The notes below the pieces were generated by a model that did no database searches, was not told the DNA's origin, and saw only the letters and a program-made list of their open reading frames with translations. Position numbers and translations under genes: made by a program. Below are positions 52,729 through 61,944 of a stretch of 64,000 bases of DNA, piece after piece. Numbering within the stretch: the stretch's first letter is position 1; each line of letters opens with the position of its first letter. The DNA comes from Eubacterium sp. UBA3279 (lineage in GTDB: Bacteria; Bacillota; Clostridia; Lachnospirales; Lachnospiraceae), in the NCBI GenBank assembly GCA_002361775.1, contig DETV01000113.1:6249-70248 (forward strand), read 5' to 3'.

Positions 52729-54126
52729 ATGGAAAAAACAATGGAAAAAATTGTCGCACTGGCAAAATCCAGAGGTTTTGTATATCCAGGCTCTGAGATT
52801 TACGGCGGTCTGGCAAATACCTGGGATTACGGCAATCTGGGTGTGGAACTGAAGAACAATGTAAAGAGAGCATGGTGGAAAAAATTCATCCAGGAGAATC
52901 CTCATAACGTGGGTGTGGACTGTGCGATTCTTATGAATCCTCAGACATGGGTGGCTTCCGGTCATCTGGGTGGATTTTCTGATCCTTTGATGGATTGTAA
53001 AGAGTGTCACGAGCGTTTTCGCGCAGATAAACTGATTGAAGATTTCTGTGCAGAAAAAGGAATCGCTCTGGAAGAAAGCGTAGATGCATGGAGTCAGGAA
53101 AAAATGACTGCATTTATCCAGGAACATCAGGTTCCATGTCCGACTTGTGGAAAACACAACTTTACCGATATCCGTCAGTTTAATCTTATGTTTAAAACTT
53201 TCCAGGGAGTTACAGAAGATGCTAAAAATACGGTATATTTAAGACCGGAAACAGCACAGGGTATTTTTGTAAACTTTAAAAATGTCCAGAGAACTTCCAG
53301 AAAGAAATTACCATTTGGTATCGGTCAGATCGGAAAATCTTTCCGTAATGAGATTACACCGGGTAACTTCACATTCCGTACCAGAGAATTTGAGCAGATG
53401 GAGTTAGAATTCTTCTGCAAACCGGACACAGATCTGGAATGGTTTGCATACTGGAAACAGTTCTGTCTGGACTGGCTCCATAATCTGGGACTGAAAGACG
53501 AAGAAGTTCGTTACCGTGATCATGATCCGGAAGAATTGTCCTTCTACAGTAAAGCTACTACAGATGTGGAATTCCTGTTCCCGTTTGGCTGGGGTGAACT
53601 GTGGGGAATCGCAGACCGTACAGACTATGACCTGACACAGCATCAGAACGTATCCGGTCAGGATATGACTTATTTTGATGATGAAGAAGGTAAAAAATAT
53701 ATTCCATATGTAATTGAACCGTCTCTGGGAGCAGACCGTATGGTTCTGGCATTCCTGTGCAGCGCTTATGATGAAGAAAATATCGGAACAGAAGAAAAAC
53801 CGGATATGAGAACGGTTCTTCATTTCCATCCGGCACTGGCTCCGGTAAAAGTAGGTGTATTGCCTCTGTCCAAAAAATTAAATGAGGGTGCAGAGAAAGT
53901 ATACTCCATGCTGGCAAAAACATGGAACTGTGAATTCGACGACAGAGGAAATATCGGTAAGAGATATCGCCGTCAGGATGAAATCGGAACACCTTTCTGT
54001 GTTACTTATGATTTCGATTCAGAAACAGATGGTGCAGTAACCGTTCGTGACCGTGACACCATGGAACAGGAACGAGTAAAAATTGAAGAGCTGGAGGCTT
54101 ATCTGGCAAAGAAGATGGCATTCTAA
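52729..54126 (+). CDS. glyQS: Glycyl-tRNA synthetase (alpha2 type)
   Basis: A 465-residue class II synthetase of the eukaryote/Gram-positive dimer type, which charges tRNA-Gly. Motif 2 lies in GQIGKSFRNEITPGNFTFRTR, written as RNEI with TFRTREFEQME, and motif 3 in PSLGADRMVLAFLC. The C-terminal anticodon domain begins LAPVKVGVLPLSKKL. A zinc-like insertion (CKECHERF, then CPTCGKHN) is visible. There is no T-box leader; the gap to the lipoprotein gene is just 39 bases. The codon choice suggests high expression. A strong terminator follows. Confidence 0.96.
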   Translation: MEKTMEKIVALAKSRGFVYPGSEIYGGLANTWDYGNLGVELKNNVKRAWWKKFIQENPHNVGVDCAILMNPQTWVASGHLGGFSDPLMDCKECHERFRADKLIEDFCAEKGIALEESVDAWSQEKMTAFIQEHQVPCPTCGKHNFTDIRQFNLMFKTFQGVTEDAKNTVYLRPETAQGIFVNFKNVQRTSRKKLPFGIGQIGKSFRNEITPGNFTFRTREFEQMELEFFCKPDTDLEWFAYWKQFCLDWLHNLGLKDEEVRYRDHDPEELSFYSKATTDVEFLFPFGWGELWGIADRTDYDLTQHQNVSGQDMTYFDDEEGKKYIPYVIEPSLGADRMVLAFLCSAYDEENIGTEEKPDMRTVLHFHPALAPVKVGVLPLSKKLNEGAEKVYSMLAKTWNCEFDDRGNIGKRYRRQDEIGTPFCVTYDFDSETDGAVTVRDRDTMEQERVKIEELEAYLAKKMAF

Positions 54127-54144
54127 TGATTCTGTAAGAGGGGT

Positions 54145-54194
54145 AAGAGCTGTTGCAAAGGGAGAGATTTCCTATAGATGCAACAGCTCTTTTT
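54145..54194 (+). terminator. Intrinsic terminator after glyQS
   Basis: AAGAGCTGTTGCA and TGCAACAGCTCTT enclose a 24-base loop and are followed by TTTTTT. Confidence 0.9.
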
Positions 54195-54319
54195 TATTCC
54201 GGTGAAGGACAATCCGGCGAAAAAAAGGAATTTCAGGGAAAAAGGAGAACAGTTTTCAGCTATTTTTGAACGGGAAGTCTGAAACTGCAGAATAAAAATA
54301 TTTACGAGGAGAATATCAT

Positions 54320-55522
54320 ATGAACAATAAAGTGAGATTAGGTATTGTAGGGCTGGGAGCCCGGGGTATGGGGCTTTTGGAACTGGTGTACTTGCAGCAT
54401 CCGGATGTGGACTTTCCGGTAGTTTGCGATATTTATGAAGACCGTTGTAAGGCGGCGGCAGATTTGGTTGAAAAATCAGACAGACCGAGACCAGATATGG
54501 TTCAGGATTACAAAGAAATTCTTGGAAGAGATGATATTCAGGGTGTAATTCTTTGTACTTCCTGGGAACACCATATCGATCTGTGTATTGAGTTTATGGA
54601 AGCAGGAAAATATGTGGGATGCGAAGTAGGAGGCGCCCATTCAGTTCGGGATTGCTGGAGACTGGTGGAAGCTTATGAACGGACAAAAGTACCTGTGATG
54701 CTGTTGGAAAATTGTGTTTACGGAAGAAATGAAATGATGATAGCGCATATGGCGAAACAGGGGGTATTGGGACGGGTAGTCCACTGTGAGGGCGGATATC
54801 GTCATGATTTGCGTGAGGAAATTGCATTTGGAAAAGAAAACCGTCACTACCGTCTGTTGAATTACATTCACAGAAATGGTGAAAATTATCCTACTCATGA
54901 ACTGGGTCCGATTGCAAGAATCCTGAATATTAATAGAGGAAACAGGATGGTATCTCTTACTTCTGTGGCATCAAAAGCGTTCGGAATGAAAGAATATATT
55001 AAAGAATACAAAGCAGATGATACAGAATTGATGAACACAGAATTTGCTCAGGGAGATGTGGTGACTACGATCATCACCTGTGCCAATGGAGAAACGATTA
55101 CTCTTACTCTTGACACCACCCTCCCCAGATATTATTCCAGAGGATTTTATATTCAGGGAACGAAGGGAATGTATTGTGAGGATAATGATTCCCTGTTTCT
55201 GGAAGGGGAAGAACACGCAAAAGATCATTTTGAGTGGAAAAAACACTGGGGCAATGTGGAAGAATATCGGGAAAAGTATGAGCATCCGGTGTGGAAAAAA
55301 TATCTGGATGAAGGTGTAAAGGCAGGCCATGATGGAATGGATTGGCTGGTATTTTGTGATTTTGTGGAAAGCGTGAAAAATAAAACTGAAGTACCGATAG
55401 ACGTATATGATATGGCGGCATGGATGTGTATCACTACCTTATCAGAAGAATCTGTGGCAATGGGTGGTCATCCGGTGGCAATTCCTGATTTTACCAATGG
55501 AGCATGGTTGAAAAGAAAATAG
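54320..55522 (+). CDS. Gfo/Idh/MocA oxidoreductase, GH109-like
   Basis: A 400-residue NAD(P)-binding protein. The Rossmann motif GIVGLGARGMG is at residues 9-19. The active-site part contains ENYPTHELGPIARIL (about 195) and VYGRNEMMIAHM. These resemble GH109 enzymes, which use NAD+ as a redox cofactor to cleave alpha-N-acetylgalactosamine, although simple sugar dehydrogenases share much of the fold. No signal peptide. It directly precedes a GH2 beta-galactosidase (25 bases), so it probably helps dismantle galactose/GalNAc-containing glycans. GH109 activity is an inference from the motif resemblance. Confidence 0.75.
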   Translation: MNNKVRLGIVGLGARGMGLLELVYLQHPDVDFPVVCDIYEDRCKAAADLVEKSDRPRPDMVQDYKEILGRDDIQGVILCTSWEHHIDLCIEFMEAGKYVGCEVGGAHSVRDCWRLVEAYERTKVPVMLLENCVYGRNEMMIAHMAKQGVLGRVVHCEGGYRHDLREEIAFGKENRHYRLLNYIHRNGENYPTHELGPIARILNINRGNRMVSLTSVASKAFGMKEYIKEYKADDTELMNTEFAQGDVVTTIITCANGETITLTLDTTLPRYYSRGFYIQGTKGMYCEDNDSLFLEGEEHAKDHFEWKKHWGNVEEYREKYEHPVWKKYLDEGVKAGHDGMDWLVFCDFVESVKNKTEVPIDVYDMAAWMCITTLSEESVAMGGHPVAIPDFTNGAWLKRK

Positions 55523-55546
55523 TTTTAACGAATTTGAGGAGGCATA

Positions 55547-58498
55547 ATGAACAGCAGCGAGTGGCAGAATCCAAAATTTCTGGAAAAAGGAAGAGAGGCA
55601 GCAAGAGCCCATTTTATTCCCTTCCGTACTATGGAAGAAGCATTGGAGGGAGACGTAAAAAAATCATCCAGATATCAGTCTTTAAACGGAACCTGGGATT
55701 TTAAATATTTTGAAGCGTGGTATCTGATGGAAGAACCGGTGTATTTTACGGACACCATTCCAGTACCGTCAAACTGGCAGATGCATGGATATGATATACC
55801 GTATTATACAAATGTAAATTATCCTTACCCGGCAGATATGCCCAGGGTACCGGATGATAATCCCTGTGGAGTGTATCGGCGTTATTTTACAGTGAGGCAC
55901 CCGGAAGATGAAGTTTATCTGAATTTTGAGGGAGTAAGTTCCTGCTTTTATGTGTATATTAACGGACAGGAAATTGGCTACAGTCAGGGATCTCACTATA
56001 CGGCAGAGTTTTGTATTACCCCGTATCTGAAATCGGGGGAAAACGAAGTGATGGTGAAGGTTCTCAAGTGGTGCGACGGAAGTTATCTGGAAGATCAGGA
56101 TTTTTTCCGGCTTTCGGGAATTTTCAGAGATGTGTATTTGTTGTATCGCAATCCGTCTCATGTGAAAGATCTGGAAATCCAAACAGACCTTCAGTGTCTG
56201 AGTGTAAAACTTCAGACAGCAGGAGAAACAGAAGGTTATGTTGCCCGGCTGTATGATGGGGAAGAATTAGCAGGCGAACAGGTTTTTGAAGGGAAACAGG
56301 TGAAATTTGTTTTGGAAAACCCCAAATTATGGACGGCAGAAACCCCTGATCTTTATACCTTGATTATTAGCGGGCAAGAGGAAGTGATTTCCCGAAAAGT
56401 AGGATTTCGTCAGGTGAAAATTTCCCACAAAGGGGAATTATTGATTAATGGAACTCCTGTAAAATTAAAGGGAGTAAATCATCATGATACTCATCCGGAT
56501 AAGGGATATGTAATGGATGAAGCAGATATGAGAAAAGATCTCTATCTGATGAAAAAACTGAATATAAACTGTGTACGGACTTCTCACTATCCGCCGGCAG
56601 CCCGTTTTCTGGAAATCTGTGACGAAGTGGGTATGTATGTGGTAGATGAGGCAGATCTGGAATGTCATGGACTGGTGACAAAAGATACCATGTGGGAATA
56701 CGGTGTATTTAATCCGGAGTGGCCTACAGATCATCCTGACTGGAAAGAAGCCATGATGGAGAGAGCGGAACGTATGGTGGAGAGAGATAAAAACTTCCCC
56801 TCCGTTATTATCTGGTCCATGGGCAATGAAGCAGGATATGGACAACATTTTGAAGATATGTGTCTGTGGACAAAACAAAGAGACGGTTCTCGTCCGGTGC
56901 ATTATGAGCGGGCAAATATGGCAGACAATCCACCCTGTATTGATATTGAAAGCGGTATGTATTATCCGCTGCATATGGTAAAAGAAGAAGGGGAAAAGGA
57001 CAGTAATCGTCCGTTTTTCCTGTGTGAATATGCCCATGCTATGGGAAATGGTCCGGGAGGACTGGGAGATTACTGGGATTTGTTTGAACAGTATCCTCGG
57101 CTGATAGGTGGATGTATCTGGGAGTGGGCAGATCATGTAGCAGTAAAAAATGGTAAATATATGTACGGAGGAGATTTTGGAGAAATCACCCACGATCATA
57201 ATTTCTGCGTGGATGGTCTTGTGATGGCTGACAGAAGTTTAAAAGCCGGTTCTTTGGAAGCAAAAGCGGTACATCAGCCCTTACAGGCAAAATTACTTTC
57301 GGTTCAGCCCCTGAAAATACAGATCAGAAATCATTTTGATTTTATTTCGTTGAAAGATTATCAGTTGCAGTGGAATCTGGAAGTGGATGGACAAGCGGTT
57401 CTTTCCGGAAAATGGGAAGGCGATCTTGGAGCGGGAGATTCGGAGGAGATTTTACTGGCAGAAGAAATCCCCTGTTCCTGTAACTGGGGCATATATTTGA
57501 ATCTTTCTCTGATAAGAAAAGAAGACTGCGTATGGGCAGAAGCCGGATATGAAACCGCCCGGCTGCAGTTGGAGATTCCTTATGAGAAAAAAACTCATAA
57601 AAATGAAACGGAAGACAAGCTCTGGAAGATGCAGGAAAGTAATATTTTCTTGAAAGTTTACGATGAGCAGGAAAATGGATACATATTCCATAAAATCAAG
57701 GGAAATCTGGTGGGAATCCTGAAAAACGGAAAAAATATTCTGGAAGCTCCGGTACAGCTTTCTTTGTGGCGGGCGCCTACTGATAATGAACGCCATCAGA
57801 AGACGAAATGGGGACTTTTTGAAGATAATATTTCTGGATGGAATCTGAATCACTTGATGGATAAATGTTATTCCATGAAATGGGAACAGACAGAAAACGG
57901 AATTGAGGTACGTACTGAGGGCGCGCTGGCAGGAATCAGCAGAACACCTATGGTCTGGTATAAAATTCATTATCTGGTGGCAGCAGATGGATGTCTGGAA
58001 ATAAAGGTTCATGGGGATGTGAGCAAAAATAAAAATGCCTGTTATCTGCCACGATTTGGTTTTGAGTTTAAAGTTCCCTATGAGATGGAAGAGATGGAGT
58101 ATTTTGGAAGAGGTCCCTGGGAAAATTATCGGGATATTTTCCATCATGCCCCGATTGGGTTGTATACTTCCTGCGCTTCTCAGGAATATTTTCCCTATGT
58201 GAAGCCACAGGAAACGGGAAATCATACCCAGGTGAAATATCTTACCGTAAAAAACAGTCATACGGAAGAAAAATTAACCTTCCAGGCAGAGACAGTGATG
58301 GATTGCCAGGTGCTTCATTATACAAAAGAGGAATTAACCTATAAAAATCATTATTATGAACTGGAAGAAGATGGTACAACTATTCGTATTGATTATCGAA
58401 ACAGTGGAATAGGTTCGGCAAGCTGCGGACCTGAACTGGAAGAGAAAGATCAGTTGGCAGAAAAAGAAATAGATTTTGCATTTACCATTAAAGGATAA
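55547..58498 (+). CDS. lacZ: GH2 beta-galactosidase (LacZ-like)
   Basis: A 983-residue beta-galactosidase close in length to LacZ (1023). Domains: N-terminal jelly roll, immunoglobulin-like, TIM barrel, and C-terminal Bgal_small_N (LSLWRAPTDNER to FGRGPWENYRD). The acid/base is Glu428 in WSMGNEAGYG and the nucleophile Glu494 in LCEYAHAMGNG. No signal peptide, so it acts in the cytoplasm on imported galactosides. Its ATG follows GAGG with good spacing. A perfect terminator hairpin follows the stop. With the upstream GH109-like gene it forms a two-gene unit. Confidence 0.93.
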   Translation: MNSSEWQNPKFLEKGREAARAHFIPFRTMEEALEGDVKKSSRYQSLNGTWDFKYFEAWYLMEEPVYFTDTIPVPSNWQMHGYDIPYYTNVNYPYPADMPRVPDDNPCGVYRRYFTVRHPEDEVYLNFEGVSSCFYVYINGQEIGYSQGSHYTAEFCITPYLKSGENEVMVKVLKWCDGSYLEDQDFFRLSGIFRDVYLLYRNPSHVKDLEIQTDLQCLSVKLQTAGETEGYVARLYDGEELAGEQVFEGKQVKFVLENPKLWTAETPDLYTLIISGQEEVISRKVGFRQVKISHKGELLINGTPVKLKGVNHHDTHPDKGYVMDEADMRKDLYLMKKLNINCVRTSHYPPAARFLEICDEVGMYVVDEADLECHGLVTKDTMWEYGVFNPEWPTDHPDWKEAMMERAERMVERDKNFPSVIIWSMGNEAGYGQHFEDMCLWTKQRDGSRPVHYERANMADNPPCIDIESGMYYPLHMVKEEGEKDSNRPFFLCEYAHAMGNGPGGLGDYWDLFEQYPRLIGGCIWEWADHVAVKNGKYMYGGDFGEITHDHNFCVDGLVMADRSLKAGSLEAKAVHQPLQAKLLSVQPLKIQIRNHFDFISLKDYQLQWNLEVDGQAVLSGKWEGDLGAGDSEEILLAEEIPCSCNWGIYLNLSLIRKEDCVWAEAGYETARLQLEIPYEKKTHKNETEDKLWKMQESNIFLKVYDEQENGYIFHKIKGNLVGILKNGKNILEAPVQLSLWRAPTDNERHQKTKWGLFEDNISGWNLNHLMDKCYSMKWEQTENGIEVRTEGALAGISRTPMVWYKIHYLVAADGCLEIKVHGDVSKNKNACYLPRFGFEFKVPYEMEEMEYFGRGPWENYRDIFHHAPIGLYTSCASQEYFPYVKPQETGNHTQVKYLTVKNSHTEEKLTFQAETVMDCQVLHYTKEELTYKNHYYELEEDGTTIRIDYRNSGIGSASCGPELEEKDQLAEKEIDFAFTIKG

Positions 58499-58506
58499 TT
58501 AAAAAT

Positions 58507-58528
58507 AAGCGGGGCATATGCCCCGCTT
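58507..58528. terminator. Bidirectional terminator after lacZ
   Basis: AAGCGGGGCAT with ATGCCCCGCTT is a perfect 22-base palindrome, followed by T-rich and preceded by A-rich sequence. The minus-strand DUF6062 gene ends 19 bases further on. Confidence 0.85.
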
Positions 58529-58546
58529 TGTTCTACATTGATCTTA

Positions 58547-59320
58547 TTAATAGTCTATTTTAAATACAGGGTCTGCCGGATATCCTCCCGCCAGCTTCTG
58601 CATGGAACGCTGTACGCTGTCTTTGGAATTTCCCCAGGGTTTATCCCGGTTCAGATAATCCTGTTTATCACAAAACCAGGTGACTTCTTCTTCCATTCGT
58701 TTCATATTTTTTTCCATAAGATCAAAAAGAACAGGGTAGAATTCGGCTTTTTGCTTATCGTTTAATTTCATTTCCCCTACCTCCACCAGATCTTTAAAAT
58801 GGTGGAGACAGAATCCTTTACTGTTTTTAAAAAGTTCCACAAATTCAGGACTGTTTTTGTACATATAGAAAAATGTATCCAGATATCTTTCGTAATTAGA
58901 ACGAAAATGGTCGCATACATAACAGGTCTGTTCTTTCTGGTTGATCCATTGTCCCAGTGGAGTTTTTGGACTGTCAGCGGAAAGTTCTGTTTTTTTCATC
59001 CGGCTCATAAATGTAGATTTGCCGGAGGTGAAAGCTTTCATCTGCTCCGTCATTTCCTGATTCAGTTTTTTCAGATGGGTGCTGAGGATCAGACCGCAGC
59101 CAAGCCTGTTTCCGTAATCATACATCATTTTATAGTGGTGGCGGCAAAATCCCATCTTATCCGTTTCCATACGGATATCATCTTCCATATAAGAAGCCTG
59201 GCTTCCCAGGATAAATTCTAAAGCATGTTGTTCCGCATCTCTTTCCAGGTAACAGAAAGGACACTCATCTTCTGCGTGAAAAGCATCATTTAAAGGAATG
59301 GTGTAAATTGTTTCTTTCAT
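58547..59320 (-). CDS. DUF6062-like cysteine-containing protein
   Basis: A 257-residue soluble protein with two repeat-like CX2C/CX2H units: CPFCYLE followed by GFCRHHYKMMYDYGNRLG, and CYVCDHF followed by GFCLHHFKDL. This pattern suggests two zinc- or Fe-S-binding modules, as in the DUF6062 family; the family's function is not known to me. I chose the start at 59320 (ATG with GAGG upstream) since the longer reading begins in the promoter area. Regulated by its own promoter at 59375-59403. Confidence 0.78.
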   Translation of the reverse strand: MKETIYTIPLNDAFHAEDECPFCYLERDAEQHALEFILGSQASYMEDDIRMETDKMGFCRHHYKMMYDYGNRLGCGLILSTHLKKLNQEMTEQMKAFTSGKSTFMSRMKKTELSADSPKTPLGQWINQKEQTCYVCDHFRSNYERYLDTFFYMYKNSPEFVELFKNSKGFCLHHFKDLVEVGEMKLNDKQKAEFYPVLFDLMEKNMKRMEEEVTWFCDKQDYLNRDKPWGNSKDSVQRSMQKLAGGYPADPVFKIDY

Positions 59321-59374
59321 AAAGTACCTCGTTTCTTTTGAATTTCTCAATAAATCTGTTGGAACATTACAAAA

Positions 59375-59403
59375 AGAATACTCTGTTTTTGACAAAACGT
59401 CAA
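59375..59403 (-). promoter_or_regulatory. Promoter of the DUF6062 gene
   Basis: On the minus strand TTGACG (59403-59398) and TATTCT (59380-59375) are 17 bases apart. An inverted repeat CGTCA-TGACG overlaps the -35 box. The 314-base gap 59321-59634 holds this, the pfp promoter and a leader with a weak hairpin (about 59571-59613). Confidence 0.6.
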
Positions 59404-59508
59404 TCAAAATGACGGTTTAAGGATGAAGAGAAAACAATATTTTATACAATAAACAAATATAAGAGAATAAAATTGGTTAAAAATATAGTGAAAAATAACA
59501 ATAAAACC

Positions 59509-59537
59509 TTGTAAAACAAGATGGAAATTGATATAAT
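59509..59537 (+). promoter_or_regulatory. Promoter of the phosphofructokinase gene
   Basis: TTGTAA (59509-59514) and perfect TATAAT (59532-59537), spacer 17 bases. Confidence 0.78.
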
Positions 59538-59634
59538 GACGGATAAGCGTAAAAGAATTTGACAGAAAGGCATCATGCAGAACAAAAATGATCGGATTTT
59601 TGTATGACGCCGAAGGTTAAGGAGGAAAAAAGTT

Positions 59635-60888
59635 ATGGCAAAAAAGCAAAGAAACATTATCGTTGGACAGTCAGGAGGTCCCACATCTGTAATCAATTCC
59701 AGTTTGGCCGGTGTGTATAAGAATGCAATAGAACGTGGATTTGATAAAGTATATGGCATGCTTCATGGTATTCAGGGACTTTTAGATGAACAGTATGTAG
59801 ATATGTCTACACAGATCCATTCTGATCTGGATATAGAACTTTTGAAAAGGACGCCCTCTGCTTTTTTAGGCTCCTGTCGTTTTAAACTTCCGGAGATTCA
59901 TGAAAATATGGATATCTATGAGAAGATTTTTACAGTTTTGGATAAACTGGAAATTGATTCTTTTATTTATATCGGTGGTAATGATTCCATGGATACAATT
60001 AAAAAGTTATCAGATTATGCCATTGTAAAAGGTCACAAACAGAAATTCCTGGGTGTGCCGAAGACCATTGATAATGACCTGGCTTTAACAGACCATACAC
60101 CGGGATTTGGAAGCGCGGCAAAATATATTGCTGCATCCACAAAAGAGATTATTCGTGATGCGTTGGGTCTTACTTACAAAAAAGAAATGATCACAGTGAT
60201 CGAGGTTATGGGTAGAAATGCAGGATGGCTGACAGGGGCAACTGCGCTGGCTAAGACGGAAGACTGTGAAGGACCGGATCTGATCTACCTTCCGGAAGTT
60301 CCTTTTGATGTGGATAAATTCCTGAGCAACGTGAAAGAACTTCTGGAAAAGAAAAGTTCTATCGTTATTGCTGTTTCAGAGGGCATCAAGTTAGAGGATG
60401 GAAGATATGTGTGTGAACTGTCCGGTGGAAGTGATTATGTGGATGCCTTTGGTCATAAACAGTTACAGGGAACCGCAGCTTATCTGGCAGGCTTTTTGGG
60501 AGCTGAGATCGGATGCAAGACAAGAAGCGTAGAATTTTCCACTTTGCAGAGAAGCGCTTCTCATATGGCGTCTCGGGTGGATATTGACGAAGCTTTTATG
60601 GTAGGTGGAGCTGCTGTGAAAGCGGCAGACGAAGGCTACAATGGAAACATGGTGGTTATTGACCGCGTGTCCGATGATCCTTATATGGCATCCGCAGGTA
60701 TCTACGATGTACACCGTATTGCCAATGAAGAAAAACTGGTTCCGAGAGAATGGCTGAATGAAGAGGGCAATTATGTGACAGAAGATTTTATCGATTATGT
60801 GAAACCTTTGATTCAGGGAGATTATCAGCCGATTATGGTAAATGGTCTGCCGAGACATCTGGTTTTGGATATGGATAAAATAAAATAA
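59635..60888 (+). CDS. pfp: PPi-type 6-phosphofructokinase
   Basis: A 417-residue phosphofructokinase. The phosphoryl-donor site is GGNDS with Asp117 and the catalytic stretch is PKTIDND with Lys143 and Asp146. A Lys at that place and Asp in GGND (rather than GGDGS and GTIDND) mark the pyrophosphate-dependent form, which phosphorylates fructose-6-P reversibly with PPi. MGRNAGWLTGA is the fructose-6-P site. Its own promoter and a terminator flank it, so it is monocistronic. Length is within the group for Firmicute PPi enzymes. The next-but-two gene is ppdK, also a PPi-linked enzyme. Confidence 0.9.
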   Translation: MAKKQRNIIVGQSGGPTSVINSSLAGVYKNAIERGFDKVYGMLHGIQGLLDEQYVDMSTQIHSDLDIELLKRTPSAFLGSCRFKLPEIHENMDIYEKIFTVLDKLEIDSFIYIGGNDSMDTIKKLSDYAIVKGHKQKFLGVPKTIDNDLALTDHTPGFGSAAKYIAASTKEIIRDALGLTYKKEMITVIEVMGRNAGWLTGATALAKTEDCEGPDLIYLPEVPFDVDKFLSNVKELLEKKSSIVIAVSEGIKLEDGRYVCELSGGSDYVDAFGHKQLQGTAAYLAGFLGAEIGCKTRSVEFSTLQRSASHMASRVDIDEAFMVGGAAVKAADEGYNGNMVVIDRVSDDPYMASAGIYDVHRIANEEKLVPREWLNEEGNYVTEDFIDYVKPLIQGDYQPIMVNGLPRHLVLDMDKIK

Positions 60889-60918
60889 ATAACAGGTATG
60901 TCGGATATCTGAATATTA

Positions 60919-60988
60919 AAATAAGAATCTCGCATAGAAGTCATAGTTTGGCAGAACTTTGATATTCTTTGAGAGATTCTTATTTTTT
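60919..60988 (+). terminator. Long-loop intrinsic terminator after pfp
   Basis: AAATAAGAATCTC and GAGATTCTTATTT form a 13-base stem with a 41-base loop and a following T-run. Confidence 0.75.
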
Positions 60989-61006
60989 AGCGTTTCGGAA
61001 AACGCT
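60989..61006. promoter_or_regulatory. Inverted repeat, candidate operator
   Basis: AGCGTTT-CGGA-AAACGCT, perfect 7-base arms with 4 central bases, about 85 bases before the isomerase start. It has the size of a LacI-type operator; the regulator is not in the window. Confidence 0.4.
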
Positions 61007-61089
61007 GGCTTTATAAGAGAATTACAGAAAAAACAAGATAAAATAAATAAAAAAGAAAAGCAAAAACTCAGAAAAGGGAGGTAATTTCT

Positions 61090-61944
61090 ATGAAAATCGG
61101 TACTTGTGTAGGTCTGGATTCTGTGGAGGGTCTGGAACAAAAATTAAAAACACTTCGGGAGCATGATATGGAAGTCTGTCAGTTGATTTCCTGGGAACCT
61201 TCGGTGTGGACAAAAGAAAATGCATATAAGGTAAAGGATTTGCTGGAAAAGTATCAGATTAAAGTTTCGGCTTTCTGGTGTGGCTGGGAAGGACCGCTGG
61301 TATGGGATTTTTATGATGGTCAGATTACGCTGGGGCTTGTTCCTGTGGAATATCGTCCCATGCGTATTCAAAATCTGTGTGACGGCGCTGATTTTGCACA
61401 TTTACTGGGAATTACAGATGTGATTACCCATATGGGATTTATTCCTGAGAATCCGAATGATCCGAATTTCAATACGTTCTGCGTGGCTGTACGGACAGTG
61501 GCAGAGCATTTAAAGAAAAACGGACAATATCTTTTGTTTGAGACAGGACAGGAAACACCGGTGACTATGCTGCGGTGTTTTGAGAAGGTGGGAACCGATA
61601 ATCTGGGAGTGAATTTGGATACGGCAAATCTGATTTTATATGGAAAAGCAAACCCGGTGGATTCTTTGGATGTATTTGGAAAATATGTTCGCTGTCTTCA
61701 TGCAAAAGATGGATTTTATCCGGTGAATGGTCATGATCTGGGACAAGAAGTGCCGATTGGTCAGGGAAAAGTAGATTTCCGGGGAGTTTTCAAAGGACTT
61801 CAGAAACTTGGATATCAGGGGGATGTGATCATTGAACGGGAACTGGCAGAAAATAGTCAGGAACAGATGAAAGGAATTTTGGATACCCGGGATTATCTGA
61901 AAAATATCATAGAGGAAGTTTATGGAGGAGACACGATATGTTAA
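61090..61944 (+). CDS. Xylose-isomerase-like TIM-barrel sugar phosphate isomerase/epimerase
   Basis: A 284-residue protein of the AP endonuclease 2 fold. Metal-binding positions are suggested by ITHMGF (about 116), FETGQETP (about 154), NLDTANL (about 176) and CLHAKDGFYP (about 200), ending with GQGKVDFRGVF and IIERE. Such proteins isomerise or epimerise inositol or keto-sugars. The substrate is unknown. It begins GTCVGLDSVEG after GGGAGG. The stop overlaps the start of the following oxidoreductase by seven bases, so the two work as a unit, as usual for inositol or 3-ketosugar pathways. Confidence 0.85.
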   Translation: MKIGTCVGLDSVEGLEQKLKTLREHDMEVCQLISWEPSVWTKENAYKVKDLLEKYQIKVSAFWCGWEGPLVWDFYDGQITLGLVPVEYRPMRIQNLCDGADFAHLLGITDVITHMGFIPENPNDPNFNTFCVAVRTVAEHLKKNGQYLLFETGQETPVTMLRCFEKVGTDNLGVNLDTANLILYGKANPVDSLDVFGKYVRCLHAKDGFYPVNGHDLGQEVPIGQGKVDFRGVFKGLQKLGYQGDVIIERELAENSQEQMKGILDTRDYLKNIIEEVYGGDTIC

